DNA from: Dactylosporangium siamense
GTDB taxonomy: Bacteria; Actinomycetota; Actinomycetes; Mycobacteriales; Micromonosporaceae
NCBI RefSeq assembly: GCF_016862795.1
Contig: NZ_BONQ01000021.1
Location: 1 to 64,000 of the forward strand
DNA length: 64,000 nucleotides
Direction: 5' to 3'
Made by a program: the position numbers and the translations under genes. Position 1 is the first letter of the stretch. Each line of letters begins with the position of its first letter. The notes beneath the pieces were generated by a model that was not told the origin of the DNA, did not search any database, and saw nothing but the letters and a program-made list of their open reading frames with translations. This document shows positions 36,168 to 44,966 of this stretch, one piece after another.

Positions 36168-36244
36168 GCCCAAGTGGGCGGCACCCGCGATCTTGGAACG
36201 ACCTGGTTGATTGGTGGTCGCGGGCGACCTCAGATCAACCAGGT
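36168..36244. repeat. Structured core of the second element: two hairpins
   Basis: The first hairpin is GCCCAAGTGGGC (36168-36179). The second has 11-bp arms ACCTGGTTGAT / ATCAACCAGGT (36201-36211, 36234-36244) enclosing exactly 22 bases, with an inner stem GGTCG / CGACC closed by CGGG (36216-36229). Layout and loop equal those at 5265-5349, while the stem sequences differ. Confidence 0.65.
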
Positions 36245-36310
36245 TGTTGCGGTTTCCCACAGTGCGGTCCGCGCGGGCGACGCCCGCGCCCGATCAGGGG
36301 TGATTGTTCG

Positions 36311-36480
36311 AAGTTCTTCAAATCAACGACGGTGGCACCACCGAATGATGACCTCGACGGCGCCGGACCAGGTGAGCGCGGACCTGGCTTGGGATCACCG
36401 CGAGACGGCACCCACGGCGACCACGCCACCCTGTCGCATGGACGCGTCAGCGTCCGGGCGGAGCCACCGAGCCCCGAGGA
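36311..36480. repeat. Dispersed intergenic repeat, copy 3 (right arm, inverted)
   Basis: Inverted relative to copy 2. Its outer part (about 36415-36480, with GCGACCACGCCACCCTGTCG) matches the reverse complement of 5119-5170. The whole 36052-36593 gap holds this element plus about 110 bases in which I see nothing. Confidence 0.65.
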
Positions 36481-36593
36481 CTGACACCAGCGAGGCGCCA
36501 AGCGGATTACCCCCACCAAGGGCCGCAACGCGTCGGCGGCCACTGGCTCTTGGGGGACGACCACCATCCACGGCGCAGATGACGGCCGTGGGG

Positions 36594-36908
36594 TCAGGGC
36601 AGCGGGGCGGGGTCGTCCTCGGGCCACCAGACCGCTCTGCGCATGTCGACCTTGTCCGACTTGAGCGGAGTGCCCTCCTGCCGGTGCCGGCGCAGGGCTT
36701 CCTGCTCGTGGCCCGGGACCAGGCGGCCGTTGGCGGCCACCACGCGGTGCCAGGGCACGCCGCCGCCGTAGTGGGACATCACCGCGCCCACCTGGCGGGG
36801 GCCGCCGCGGCCCAGGTACTCCGCGATCGCGCCGTAGGACATGACGCGCCCCGGAGGGATGCGTTCCACCACGGTGAGGACCAGTTCGGCATAGTCGTCG
36901 TCGGCCAC
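36594..36908 (-). CDS. Alkyltransferase-like (ATL) DNA repair protein
   Basis: A 104-residue protein with the MGMT DNA-binding fold: IPPGRVMSYGAIAEYLG, GPRQVGAVMSHYGGGVPWHRVV and RLVPGHEQEALRRHRQ. The alkyl-acceptor Cys of the PCHRV motif is Trp here (residue 53), which defines ATL proteins. These cannot remove the alkyl group but bind O6-alkylguanine and hand the lesion to nucleotide excision repair. GTG 36908 follows a TAGGTT box 8 bases upstream. It is divergent from proB, with 52 bases between. Confidence 0.88.
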   Translation of the reverse strand: MADDDYAELVLTVVERIPPGRVMSYGAIAEYLGRGGPRQVGAVMSHYGGGVPWHRVVAANGRLVPGHEQEALRRHRQEGTPLKSDKVDMRRAVWWPEDDPAPLP

Positions 36909-36922
36909 GATATGGGAACCTA
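36909..36922 (-). promoter_or_regulatory. Leaderless-type -10 box for the ATL gene
   Basis: Minus-strand TAGGTT (36922-36917), 8 bases before the GTG. Confidence 0.4.
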
Positions 36923-36960
36923 CCGCGAGCTGAGGGTGGCGACGCGGCAAGATAGGCGGC

Positions 36961-38061
36961 GTGCGGGAACAGGTCACCGAGGCTCGACGGATCGTGGTCA
37001 AGGTCGGGTCGTCGTCGTTGACCACCGCGGCCGGCGGGCTCGACGCGCAGCGGGTCGACGCACTCGTCGACGCGCTCGCCAGATGTCCCGCGGAGGTCGT
37101 GCTCGTGTCGTCGGGGGCGATCGCGGCGGGGCTGGCGCCGCTGGGGTTGTCGCGGCGGCCGCGGGATCTCGCGACGCAGCAGGCCGCGGCGAGCGTCGGG
37201 CAGGGGCTGCTCATGCGGGCGTACAACGACGCGTTCGCGCAACACCAGCGGGTGGTCGGGCAGGTGCTGCTGACCGTCGACGACGTGACGCGGCGGGTGC
37301 ACTACCGCAACGCGTACCGGACCCTGCGGCGACTGCTGGACCTGCGGGCCATCCCGGTCGTCAACGAGAACGACACCGTCGCCACGGAGGAGATCCGGTT
37401 CGGTGACAACGACCGGCTGGCGGCGCTGGTCGCCTCGCTGGTGCACGCCGACCTGCTGGTGCTGCTGTCGGACGTCGACGGCCTGTACACCGGGGATCCC
37501 TCGCTGCCGGGCTCGACCGCGGTGACGGACGTGCGGTCGCCGGACGACCTGCGGCACATCAACGTCAAGCGGCCCGGCAAGGCCGGCGTCGGCACCGGGG
37601 GGATGGTGACGAAGGTCGAGGCGGCGCGGATCGCGACGACCAGCGGCATCCCGGTGGTGCTGACGTCCGCGCCCAACGCGAAGGCGGCCCTGGCCGGCGA
37701 GCCGGTCGGCACGCTGTTCCACCGGCAGCGGGAGCGGCCGCAGGCGCGGCTGTTCTGGCTCGCGCACGCGACCAGCCCGCGCGGCCGGCTGCATCTGGAC
37801 GCCGGGGCGGTGCAGGCCGTCATCCAGCGGCACGCGTCGCTGCTGCCGGCCGGGATCACGGCGGTCGACGGGCGGTTCGCCGCGGGGGATCCGGTGGACC
37901 TGGTCGACGTCGGGGGTGTGCCGGTGGCGCGGGGGCTCGTCAACTACGACGCCACGGAGCTGCCGCCGCTGCTGGGCCGGTCGACGGGGGAGCTGGCCAA
38001 GGCGCTGGGCCCCGCGTATGAGCGGGAGGTCGTCCACCGCGACGACCTGGTCCTGCTGTAA
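36961..38061 (+). CDS. proB: Glutamate 5-kinase
   Basis: A 366-residue enzyme phosphorylating glutamate, the first step of proline synthesis. The amino-acid kinase domain has VVKVGSSSLT, SSGAIAAGL, NENDTVATEEIRFGDND and LLSDVDGLYTGDP, plus GTGGMVTKVEAARIA. A PUA domain (about 270-366, GRLHLDAGAVQAV) is present, as in most full-length ProB. GTG 36961 follows CAAGAT by 7 bases (36948-36953), another leaderless candidate. obgE, proA and other usual neighbours are not in the window. The last codons lie in the first unit of a tandem repeat. Confidence 0.95.
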   Translation: MREQVTEARRIVVKVGSSSLTTAAGGLDAQRVDALVDALARCPAEVVLVSSGAIAAGLAPLGLSRRPRDLATQQAAASVGQGLLMRAYNDAFAQHQRVVGQVLLTVDDVTRRVHYRNAYRTLRRLLDLRAIPVVNENDTVATEEIRFGDNDRLAALVASLVHADLLVLLSDVDGLYTGDPSLPGSTAVTDVRSPDDLRHINVKRPGKAGVGTGGMVTKVEAARIATTSGIPVVLTSAPNAKAALAGEPVGTLFHRQRERPQARLFWLAHATSPRGRLHLDAGAVQAVIQRHASLLPAGITAVDGRFAAGDPVDLVDVGGVPVARGLVNYDATELPPLLGRSTGELAKALGPAYEREVVHRDDLVLL

Positions 38062-38148
38062 ACCAGCTACGACCTTGGTCCCGCTGCGAACCGGCTACGA
38101 CCTGGTCCTGCTGTGGACAGGCTACGACCTGGTCCTGCTGTAAACCGG
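38041..38148. repeat. Four tandem 26-28 bp units after proB
   Basis: Units at 38041-38066, 38067-38094, 38095-38121 and 38122-38148 follow the pattern CTACGACCTGGTCCTGCTG + 8 bases. The first is the 3' end of proB including its stop, so the array seems to have grown by duplication of the gene end. It fills the gap up to the convergent ggt stop. Confidence 0.8.
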
Positions 38149-39570
38149 CTACGCCAGCAGGCGGCCGACGCCACCGCGCCGGGGATCGCCACCCGCGCCC
38201 GCCAGGCCCACCGCGCTCACGCCGCCGAAGTAGTGGTCGAGACGGTCCCACTGCTGCACCGAATAGCCGGCGGCGACGAACGGGGCCGGATCGGCGCCGG
38301 GCTCCACGTGCACCAGGCGGCCGCCGTCCACCGACACGGGGTGGAAGCGGGGGCGCCCGATCGCGGTCGCGGTGTCGTCGCCGTGGACCAGGACGTTGGT
38401 GAGCGTCTGGATCAGCGCGGTCCGGATGCGGGTCGCGCCGGCGGAGCCGATTGCCATGACGAGACCGCCGGTGGGATCCAGGACGACGGTCGGGCACATG
38501 CACGACGCCATCCGCTCGCCCGGCAGGGTGCCCGGCCGGATGAGATCGCCCTCGCCGAGCATCGAGTTCAGGTGGACGCCGAGGCCGGGCAGCCACACGC
38601 CGGCGCCGATACCGAGTGTCATCGTTATCACGCAGGCATTGCCGGCCTCGTCGACGACCGAGATGTTCGTGGTGTCACCGAGGCGTTGTGAGCCGTACAC
38701 CAGGAGCGCGTCGGCCAGGTCCAGTGGTGCGAACCCAGCCGGCAGCGCGGCGATGGTGCGAATCGTCTCGTTCAGGTCTGTGCGCGCGAGCACCCGATAG
38801 CGCCCGAACGCCGCGGCGGTCACCGGCACCTGCAGCACCCGATACGAGGCGAGGTCCCGCGCGCTCAGCACCCCACCACCCGCCCGGACCTGCGAGAGCA
38901 TCAGCTGTCCCACCCGCCCGGTGTAGAAGGCGGCCGGGCCCTCCGCCGACAGGATCCCGAAGGCGGCGTCCAGCCCGGGGTGGTGCAGCAGCTCACCGCC
39001 CTCCAGGAGGCGGCCCTCCGGCGCGTACACCGCCGACCCGAACCCGGGCAGCATCGCCGGCGCCAGCGACACGAGGGTGCGCGCGTGCGGCCCCGGCAGC
39101 AGGACGCCGCTGCGGGCCAGGTTCAGTGCGGGGGCGACGACCCGCTGCCACGGCAGGCGGCCCCACCGGCGGTGGATCTCACCGGCCCCGGCCGGGATGC
39201 CGGGCACACCCACGCTCGACGCGCCGATCTCGTACCGCTGCGGCACACCGCCGAACGAGATCTTGATGGGAACCATCGGCGCCGCGGGGGCGGTGCTGTC
39301 CAGGCCGGGGACGGCGCAGAAGAAGTCGAGGCAGGTGGTGGCGCCGGTGGCGGCGTCGAAGTAGGTGGCGAACCCGCCGCCGGCCAGACCGGTCAGGACG
39401 CTCTCGGCGGCGCACCCGGCGAGCATCGCGGCCACGGCGGCGTCGGCCGCGGACCCTCCGGCCGCAAGGACCCGCAGCCCGACCTCGGTCGTGGCGGGGT
39501 GCCCGGCGGCGACCCCGGCCGGGACCGTTGACCGGGAGCGCGACTGGGCCTGCAGCAGGGCGGTCGACAG
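38149..39570 (-). CDS. Gamma-glutamyltranspeptidase-family protein with unusual start
   Basis: About 473 residues of a GGT-family N-terminal hydrolase precursor. The conserved start region reads HPATTEVGLRVLAAGGSAAD, and later there is the processing site GDTTNISVVDEAGNA. The first Thr (about residue 300) is the expected nucleophile of the mature small subunit; the usual His after TT is Asn. GSAGATRIRTA is the glycine-rich oxyanion part. No signal peptide is visible, so it may be cytosolic. No ATG, GTG or TTG lies between the conserved N-terminus and the divergent MFS gene. The first usable codon is CTG at 39570 behind AAAGGAA; the next GTG (39435) would cut off conserved residues. Confidence 0.75.
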   Translation of the reverse strand: MSTALLQAQSRSRSTVPAGVAAGHPATTEVGLRVLAAGGSAADAAVAAMLAGCAAESVLTGLAGGGFATYFDAATGATTCLDFFCAVPGLDSTAPAAPMVPIKISFGGVPQRYEIGASSVGVPGIPAGAGEIHRRWGRLPWQRVVAPALNLARSGVLLPGPHARTLVSLAPAMLPGFGSAVYAPEGRLLEGGELLHHPGLDAAFGILSAEGPAAFYTGRVGQLMLSQVRAGGGVLSARDLASYRVLQVPVTAAAFGRYRVLARTDLNETIRTIAALPAGFAPLDLADALLVYGSQRLGDTTNISVVDEAGNACVITMTLGIGAGVWLPGLGVHLNSMLGEGDLIRPGTLPGERMASCMCPTVVLDPTGGLVMAIGSAGATRIRTALIQTLTNVLVHGDDTATAIGRPRFHPVSVDGGRLVHVEPGADPAPFVAAGYSVQQWDRLDHYFGGVSAVGLAGAGGDPRRGGVGRLLA

Positions 39571-39614
39571 CGGAGGTTCCTTTCCGAGACAGTGATCGCT
39601 AGCATTCGTGGACC

Positions 39615-40952
39615 ATGGCCCCAGTCGTGCAAACCCAGGTCCTGCCGGGACGTGTGCGGGCGGGCTATGCGCTCGGCTCGCTGGTCACCGGCGCGTTCGG
39701 CACGGTGCCGGGCCTGCTTCTGCTGCCATACCTGACGGACACACTCGGCGTCGCTGCCGGGGTCGCCGGGCTGCTGGTGCTGGCGCCGAAGGCGTGGGAC
39801 GTGCTGATCAACCCGGTTGCCGGGCGGATCTCTGATCGTACCCGCACCTCGATGGGGGCCAGGCGGCCATTTCTGCTCTTCGGCGGCCTCGCGCTCGCGG
39901 TGCTGTTCGCCGCGATCTTCGCCGCGCCGTTCGAGCGCAATGCCGCTTACGCGGCGGTGATGTTCCTGCTCGCGGCGACCGCGTTCGCGTTCTACCAGGT
40001 GCCCTACGTGGCGATGCCGGCCGAGATGACCGACGACTACGCCGAGCGGACCCGGCTGATGAGCTGGCGGGTCGCGATCCTCGCGGTCGCCATCCTGGTG
40101 TCCGGGGCGCTGTCGCCGATGGTGACGAAGCAGTTCGGTGGCGGCATCCCCGGGCACCGGGCGATGGGCGTGTTCGTCGCCGCGCTGATCCTGGTCGGCA
40201 CGTTCGGCTCGTTCTTCGGCACCCGCAGCGCACCGGTCGGCAAGGTCCTGCCGAGCGAGCCGTCCTTCGCCGCGCAGTTGCGGGTCGTGCGGGCCAACCG
40301 GCCGTTCCGGCTGCTGCTGATCTGCTGGATCGTGCAGGCCGCGGGCATCGCCACCATGCTGGCCGGGGTCAGCTACTTCGCCACGCAGATCCTCGAGTCC
40401 CCGGACACCGGCGCGACGCTGCTGTTCGCGTGCTTCGTCGGCCCGGCGCTGCTGGTCATGCCGCTGTGGACCCGGGTCGGCCGGCGGGTCGGCAAGCTGC
40501 GCGCCTACGTGTACGCGTCGGTGCTGTTCGCGGCCGCCGCCGCGGCGCTGGCCCTCGCCCCGTTCCAACCGGCCGCCGTCGTCTACGTCCTGACCGGGCT
40601 CGTCGGCGGCGGGTACGCCGGCCAGCAGGTCTTCGGCCTGGCCATGCTGCCGGACTGCATCGCGTTCGACGCCCAGCGCACCGGCCGCCGCCAGGCGGGC
40701 GTCTTCACCGGGCTGTGGACGGCCGGCGAGACGTTCGGCCTGGCGCTCGGCCCCGGGGTCTTCGCGGTGCTCCTGGCGATCTTCGGCTACGTGTCCAGCT
40801 CCTCCGGCGAGGCCGCGGCCCAGTCCGGCACCGCCAAGATCGGCGTCCTCATCGGGTTCACCCTCGTGCCCGCCCTCGTCGTGGCATCGGCGCTCATCGG
40901 TCTGCGAGGCTACGACCTGGACGAGCGTCGACTCACCGAGGGGGTTTCGTGA
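39615..40952 (+). CDS. MFS transporter, GPH (glycoside-cation symporter) type
   Basis: A 445-residue carrier with about 12 membrane spans. It has the family's D-x-x-x-NP-x-xG-x-xSD loop (DVLINPVAGRISDRTRT), then GARRPFLLFGG, and YVAMPAEMTDDYAERTRL in the next loop. GPH carriers move sugars or related solutes with cations; the substrate is not visible. Its GTGA overlap with the PLP enzyme gene suggests uptake or export of that enzyme's substrate or product. It is divergent from the ggt gene. Confidence 0.88.
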   Translation: MAPVVQTQVLPGRVRAGYALGSLVTGAFGTVPGLLLLPYLTDTLGVAAGVAGLLVLAPKAWDVLINPVAGRISDRTRTSMGARRPFLLFGGLALAVLFAAIFAAPFERNAAYAAVMFLLAATAFAFYQVPYVAMPAEMTDDYAERTRLMSWRVAILAVAILVSGALSPMVTKQFGGGIPGHRAMGVFVAALILVGTFGSFFGTRSAPVGKVLPSEPSFAAQLRVVRANRPFRLLLICWIVQAAGIATMLAGVSYFATQILESPDTGATLLFACFVGPALLVMPLWTRVGRRVGKLRAYVYASVLFAAAAAALALAPFQPAAVVYVLTGLVGGGYAGQQVFGLAMLPDCIAFDAQRTGRRQAGVFTGLWTAGETFGLALGPGVFAVLLAIFGYVSSSSGEAAAQSGTAKIGVLIGFTLVPALVVASALIGLRGYDLDERRLTEGVS

Positions 40953-42352
40953 AAGGCATTCCGGCGGAGCAGGTCCTGGCCGAGCTCGCCGAGCTGCGGA
41001 AAGGGGATCTGCCGACGCACGGCGGGCGGTTGTTCGCCTACGTCTACGACCCCGCCGTGCCCGGCCTCGACGAGCTCGCGGCGGCGGCGTACGCGTCCTC
41101 GGCGCACGTCAACGGCCTCGACCCGACCGCGTTCCCGTCGCTGCTGCGGATGGAGAACGACCTCGTCGGCATGGCCGCGGCCGTCCTGGGCGGCGGACCG
41201 GACACGGTCGGCAGCGTCACCAGCGGCGGCACCGAGTCGCTGATCCTCGCCGTGAAGGCGGCCCGCGACGGTGCCCCGCACATCGCCGAGCCGCGCCTGG
41301 TGATGCCGGTGACCGCGCACGCGGCGCTGGCGAAGGCCGCGTCCTACCTTCGTGTCGCTTTGGATGTGGTGCCGGTGGGCGCCGACCTCCGTGTCGATCC
41401 TGCCGAGGTCGCCGCCGCGATCGGGCCGTCCACGGTGCTGGTTGCCTGCTCGGCGCCGTCCTACGCGCACGGCCTCATCGACCCCGTCGAGCCGATCGCG
41501 GCCGCGGCGGCCGCCGCCGGGGTCCGCTGCCACGTCGACGCCTGCTTCGGCGGGTGGACGCTGCCGTTCCTGCGCCGCCTCGGCGAGCCGGTCCCGGCGT
41601 TCGACCTGTCCGTCGCCGGGGTCACCAGCATCTCCGTCGACCTGCACAAGTACGCGTACGCGCCGAAGGGCGTCTCGGTCCTGCTGCACCGCGACGAGGC
41701 GCTGCGGTTGCCGCAGTACTTCGGGTACGCCGACTGGCCCGGGTACACGATGGTCAATCCCGTCATCTCCTCCACCCGCTCCGGTGGGCCGATCGCGGCG
41801 GCCTGGGCGACGCTGCGGCACCTCGGTGACGACGGCTACCTGGCCCTGGCCTCGACGACCCTCGCCGCGGTGCGTGGCCTCGCGGCTGCCGTCTCCGCCG
41901 TCGACGGGCTCGTGCTGCTGCCGGTCGAGTCGACGGTCGTGGCGTTCCAGTCCACTGACGTCGACCTGTTCGTCCTCGCCGACGAGCTGACGGCCCGCGG
42001 GTGGCACACGCAGCCACAGTTCCAGCACGGGGACATCGCGCCGTCGGTGCACCTGACCGTGACGGCAGCCGTCGAGCCCCGGGTTGCCGAGTTCGCCGCC
42101 GACCTGGCCGAGTCGGTGGCCGCTGCCCGTGCGCACGGTCCGGTCGAGCTGCCGCCCGACATCTTCTCGTTGGTCGGCGACGTCTCGTCGCTGGCCGCGG
42201 CGCTCGGCGTGGGGTCCGGTTCGTCGGTGCTGCCCTCCCGCATGGCGGTGATCAACACCCTGTTGAACGCGGCGCCACCGGCTGTGCGCGAGCAGTTGCT
42301 GGTCGCATTCCTCAGCCTGCTGCAGCGGCCTGCCGGCCTCACGGGCGCGTAG
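40949..42352 (+). CDS. PLP-dependent decarboxylase/lyase-like enzyme
   Basis: A 467-residue fold-type I PLP enzyme of the group II decarboxylase / sphingosine-phosphate lyase class. Key points: [16 protein letters not shown] for cofactor phosphate, [12 protein letters not shown] with the PLP-contacting acid, and [18 protein letters not shown] with the Schiff-base Lys. Glutamate, tyrosine or sphingoid-type substrates cannot be separated from sequence. GTG 40949 overlaps the MFS stop by 4 bases, so the pair is a transporter-enzyme operon. Its TAG stop overlaps the -10 box of the nuo operon. Confidence 0.85.
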   Translation: MKGIPAEQVLAELAELRKGDLPTHGGRLFAYVYDPAVPGLDELAAAAYASSAHVNGLDPTAFPSLLRMENDLVGMAAAVLGGGPDTVGSVTSGGTESLILAVKAARDGAPHIAEPRLVMPVTAHAALAKAASYLRVALDVVPVGADLRVDPAEVAAAIGPSTVLVACSAPSYAHGLIDPVEPIAAAAAAAGVRCHVDACFGGWTLPFLRRLGEPVPAFDLSVAGVTSISVDLHKYAYAPKGVSVLLHRDEALRLPQYFGYADWPGYTMVNPVISSTRSGGPIAAAWATLRHLGDDGYLALASTTLAAVRGLAAAVSAVDGLVLLPVESTVVAFQSTDVDLFVLADELTARGWHTQPQFQHGDIAPSVHLTVTAAVEPRVAEFAADLAESVAAARAHGPVELPPDIFSLVGDVSSLAAALGVGSGSSVLPSRMAVINTLLNAAPPAVREQLLVAFLSLLQRPAGLTGA

Positions 42353-42363
42353 GCTGACGCGTA
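42350..42363 (+). promoter_or_regulatory. Leaderless promoter of the nuo operon
   Basis: TAGGCT (42350-42355), 7 bases, then ATG of nuoB. The box overlaps the stop codon of the preceding gene. Confidence 0.5.
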
Positions 42364-42875
42364 TGGGGAGTGTCGTGGGCGACCCGATCAAGTTCGTGCT
42401 CAACTGGGGCCGCCGCTATTCGCTGTGGGTGTTCAACTTCGGTCTCGCCTGCTGCGCGATCGAGTTCATCGCCACGTCCATGGGGCGGCACGACTTCATG
42501 CGCCTCGGCGTCATCCCGTTCGCACACGGGCCGCGCCAGGCCGACCTCATGGTCGTCTCCGGCACCGTCACCGACAAGATGGCGCCCGCGGTCAAACGGC
42601 TCTATGACCAGATGCCCGAGCCGAAGTACGTGATCAGCTTCGGCGCGTGCAGCAACTGCGGCGGGCCCTACTGGGACTCGTACTCGGTGACCAAGGGCGT
42701 CGACCAGCTCATCCCGGTCGACGTCTACATCCCCGGCTGCCCGCCGCGGCCCGAGGCGCTGCTGCACGGCATCATGAAACTCCAGGACAAGATCGCGGGG
42801 GAGCAGTCCGGCCTCGGCGGGGTCAACCGCACCGACGTCAAGGCGCTGACCGCCCCGCCGGTGCGGAGGCCCTGA
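42363..42875 (+). CDS. nuoB: NADH-quinone oxidoreductase subunit B
   Basis: A 170-residue subunit holding the N2 [4Fe-4S] cluster next to the quinone site of complex I. All four ligand Cys are present: the pair in [10 protein letters not shown], one in GACSNCGG, and one in [14 protein letters not shown]. Length is normal. It opens the reduced nuo operon; no nuoA precedes it. Confidence 0.93.
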   Translation: MGSVVGDPIKFVLNWGRRYSLWVFNFGLACCAIEFIATSMGRHDFMRLGVIPFAHGPRQADLMVVSGTVTDKMAPAVKRLYDQMPEPKYVISFGACSNCGGPYWDSYSVTKGVDQLIPVDVYIPGCPPRPEALLHGIMKLQDKIAGEQSGLGGVNRTDVKALTAPPVRRP

Positions 42876-42876
42876 C

Positions 42877-43431
42877 GTGGACCTCTCCGTGTTCGGCGAC
42901 GGCGCCTCCTTCAGCGAGTCCGCCGGCGGTGGCCGCTTCGCCCGCCAGACCGTCGACGTGCCGCCGGCGGGCTGGGTCGCTGCCCTGCTGACCGCCCGTG
43001 ACGAGCTGGCCTGCGACTTCTTCGACTGGCTGTCGGCCGTCGACGAACTGCCCGACGGCTTCACCGTGGTGGCGCACGTCTATTCGACCTCGCTGCTGCA
43101 CGGGTTGCTGCTCAGAGTTTCGTTGCCACGGCTTTCGCCGGCTGTGCCCACTGTTGTGCCTGTCTTTCCGGGCGCCGCTTGGCATGAGCGCGAGACGCAC
43201 GAGATGTTCGGCATCGACTTCACCGGCAACGACGCGCTGACGCCGCTGCTGCTCCCGCCGGAGTTCGAGGGGCACCCGTTGCGCAAGGAGTTCGTGCTCG
43301 CGTCCCGGGTCGCGAAGCCGTGGCCGGGGGCGAAGGAGCCGGGGGAGAGCGAGCACACCGTGAGCAAGCGCGCCCCGATGCGGCCGCCGGGGGTTCCGGA
43401 TCCGTCCGAATGGCCGGGAGGGCGGGTCTGA
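42877..43431 (+). CDS. nuoC: NADH-quinone oxidoreductase subunit C
   Basis: A 184-residue 30-kDa-type subunit with [15 protein letters not shown] and the signature [15 protein letters not shown], then [16 protein letters not shown] 42877 lies one base after the nuoB stop. The stop TGA shares its A with the ATG of nuoH, so nuoD, which normally follows nuoC, is absent here. A patch around 43110-43190 is less GC-rich than its surroundings. Confidence 0.9.
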   Translation: MDLSVFGDGASFSESAGGGRFARQTVDVPPAGWVAALLTARDELACDFFDWLSAVDELPDGFTVVAHVYSTSLLHGLLLRVSLPRLSPAVPTVVPVFPGAAWHERETHEMFGIDFTGNDALTPLLLPPEFEGHPLRKEFVLASRVAKPWPGAKEPGESEHTVSKRAPMRPPGVPDPSEWPGGRV

Positions 43432-44390
43432 TGCCGGTCTGGCTGGAGCTGATCCTGCGGGTCCTGGTCGTCGTCGGCGCGTTCCTCACCCTGCCGCTCA
43501 TCGTCGGCCAGGCCGAGCACAAGGTGATGGCGCACATGCAGGGCCGCCTCGGCCCCATGTATGCCGGCGCCTTCCACGGCTGGGCCCAGCTGGTGGCCGA
43601 CGGGGTCAAGTTCGTGCAGAAGGAGGACATCACCCCGCGCGCCGCCGACCGGCAGGTCTTCCGGCTCGCTCCGGTGGTGGCGCTCCTGCCGTACCTGGCC
43701 GTCCTGCTGGTCATCCCCCTCGGACCGCACGGCCTGGTCGCCCAGCCGCTCGACGTCGGGCTGTTCTTCGTCCTCGCGGTCGTCGGCATCGGCGTGATCG
43801 CCGTGCTCATGGCCGCCTGGTCGTCGGCCAACAAGTATTCGCTGCTCGGCGGGCTGCGAGCGGCCGCGCAGCTGCTCGGCTACGAGCTGCCCTTCGTGCT
43901 GTCGGCGGCGTCGGTGGCGATGGCCGCCGGCACGCTGTCGCTGTCCGGCATCGTCGAGGCCTGGCGCCCCTGGTGGCTGCTGTGGCAGCTGCCGGCGATG
44001 CTCATCTTCTTCATCGCCGGGCTCGCCGAGATCCGCCGCCCGCCGTTCGACATGCCGATCGCCGACTCCGAGCTGGTCTTCGGCTACCTGACCGAATACA
44101 CGGGCCTCCGCTTCGCGTTCTTCCTGCTGGCCGAATACGTCGGCATCGTCGTCATCGCCGCCCTCACCACCGTGCTGTTCCTCGGCGGGTGGAAGGGGCC
44201 GTTCGACGACCAGGTCGGCTGGCTGTGGACGCTGCTGAAGATGTTCGCCGTCGCGTTCGTGGTGATCTGGCTGCGGGTCGCGTATCCGCGCCTGCGCGAG
44301 GACCAGCTGCAACGGCTCTGCTGGCTGGTCCTCGTCCCCCTCGCGCTGTTGCAGCTCGTCCTGACCGCCGCGGTGAAGGTGGCTTTGTAA
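43431..44390 (+). CDS. nuoH: NADH-quinone oxidoreductase subunit H
   Basis: A 319-residue membrane subunit with about 8 spans that forms part of the quinone chamber. Hallmarks: [42 protein letters not shown] and [14 protein letters not shown]. Normally it contacts NuoD and NuoB. NuoD must come from another locus or the complex must work without it. Confidence 0.93.
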   Translation: MPVWLELILRVLVVVGAFLTLPLIVGQAEHKVMAHMQGRLGPMYAGAFHGWAQLVADGVKFVQKEDITPRAADRQVFRLAPVVALLPYLAVLLVIPLGPHGLVAQPLDVGLFFVLAVVGIGVIAVLMAAWSSANKYSLLGGLRAAAQLLGYELPFVLSAASVAMAAGTLSLSGIVEAWRPWWLLWQLPAMLIFFIAGLAEIRRPPFDMPIADSELVFGYLTEYTGLRFAFFLLAEYVGIVVIAALTTVLFLGGWKGPFDDQVGWLWTLLKMFAVAFVVIWLRVAYPRLREDQLQRLCWLVLVPLALLQLVLTAAVKVAL

Positions 44391-44392
44391 TC

Positions 44393-44908
44393 ATGGAACT
44401 TCCCGGGAAAGGGCTCGTCAAGGGCCTCGCCGTCACGCTCGGCACGCTGACCCAGCGCACGGGCACCCAGCAGTATCCGGATGTCGAGCCCGACCTGCCG
44501 CCGCGCACCCGCGGCGTCATCGCGCTCATCGAGGAGAACTGCACGGTCTGCATGCTGTGCGCCCGGGAGTGCCCCGACTGGTGCATCTACATCGACTCCC
44601 ACAAGGAGGAGGTCGTCGTCCCCGGCGCGGCGAGGGCGCGGCAGCGCAACGTGCTCGACCGGTTCGCGATCGACTTCTCGCTCTGCATGTACTGCGGGAT
44701 CTGCATCGAGGTGTGCCCCTTCGACGCGCTGCACTGGACGCCGGAGTTCGAGTATGCCGAACACGACATCCGCGACCTGCTGCACGAGAAGGACCGGCTG
44801 GAGGAGTGGGTCGCCACCGTCCCCGCGCCGCCCGCGCACGACCATCGGGGTGAACCGGCCAAAGAGCAGACCGCCGCCGCAAAACGCTCAGGTCAGAGCG
44901 CGGTCTGA
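44393..44908 (+). CDS. nuoI: NADH-quinone oxidoreductase subunit I
   Basis: A 171-residue ferredoxin-like subunit carrying two [4Fe-4S] clusters: [15 protein letters not shown] and [13 protein letters not shown]. It passes electrons to NuoB. ATG 44393 is two bases after the nuoH stop. The C-terminal 30 residues are a polar extension. Confidence 0.93.
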   Translation: MELPGKGLVKGLAVTLGTLTQRTGTQQYPDVEPDLPPRTRGVIALIEENCTVCMLCARECPDWCIYIDSHKEEVVVPGAARARQRNVLDRFAIDFSLCMYCGICIEVCPFDALHWTPEFEYAEHDIRDLLHEKDRLEEWVATVPAPPAHDHRGEPAKEQTAAAKRSGQSAV

Positions 44909-44966
44909 CCGATCCGAGTGGTGAGTCGCGCCCGCTGGTCGCGGCCGACTGCTCGGAGGTGGCGGC

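Noticed and set aside
30132-38128. Shared 16-base string GTGGACAGGCTACGAC near 30132 and 38112
   Set aside because: A single short match with no similarity around it; expected by chance in sequence of this composition.
39435-39437. GTG 39435 as the true start of the gamma-glutamyltransferase gene
   Set aside because: It would remove the conserved HPATTEVGLRVLAAGGSAAD segment, which is in frame upstream without stops.
43110-43190. AT-richer patch in nuoC as a sign of transferred DNA
   Set aside because: The frame and NuoC motifs continue through it; too short to support transfer.
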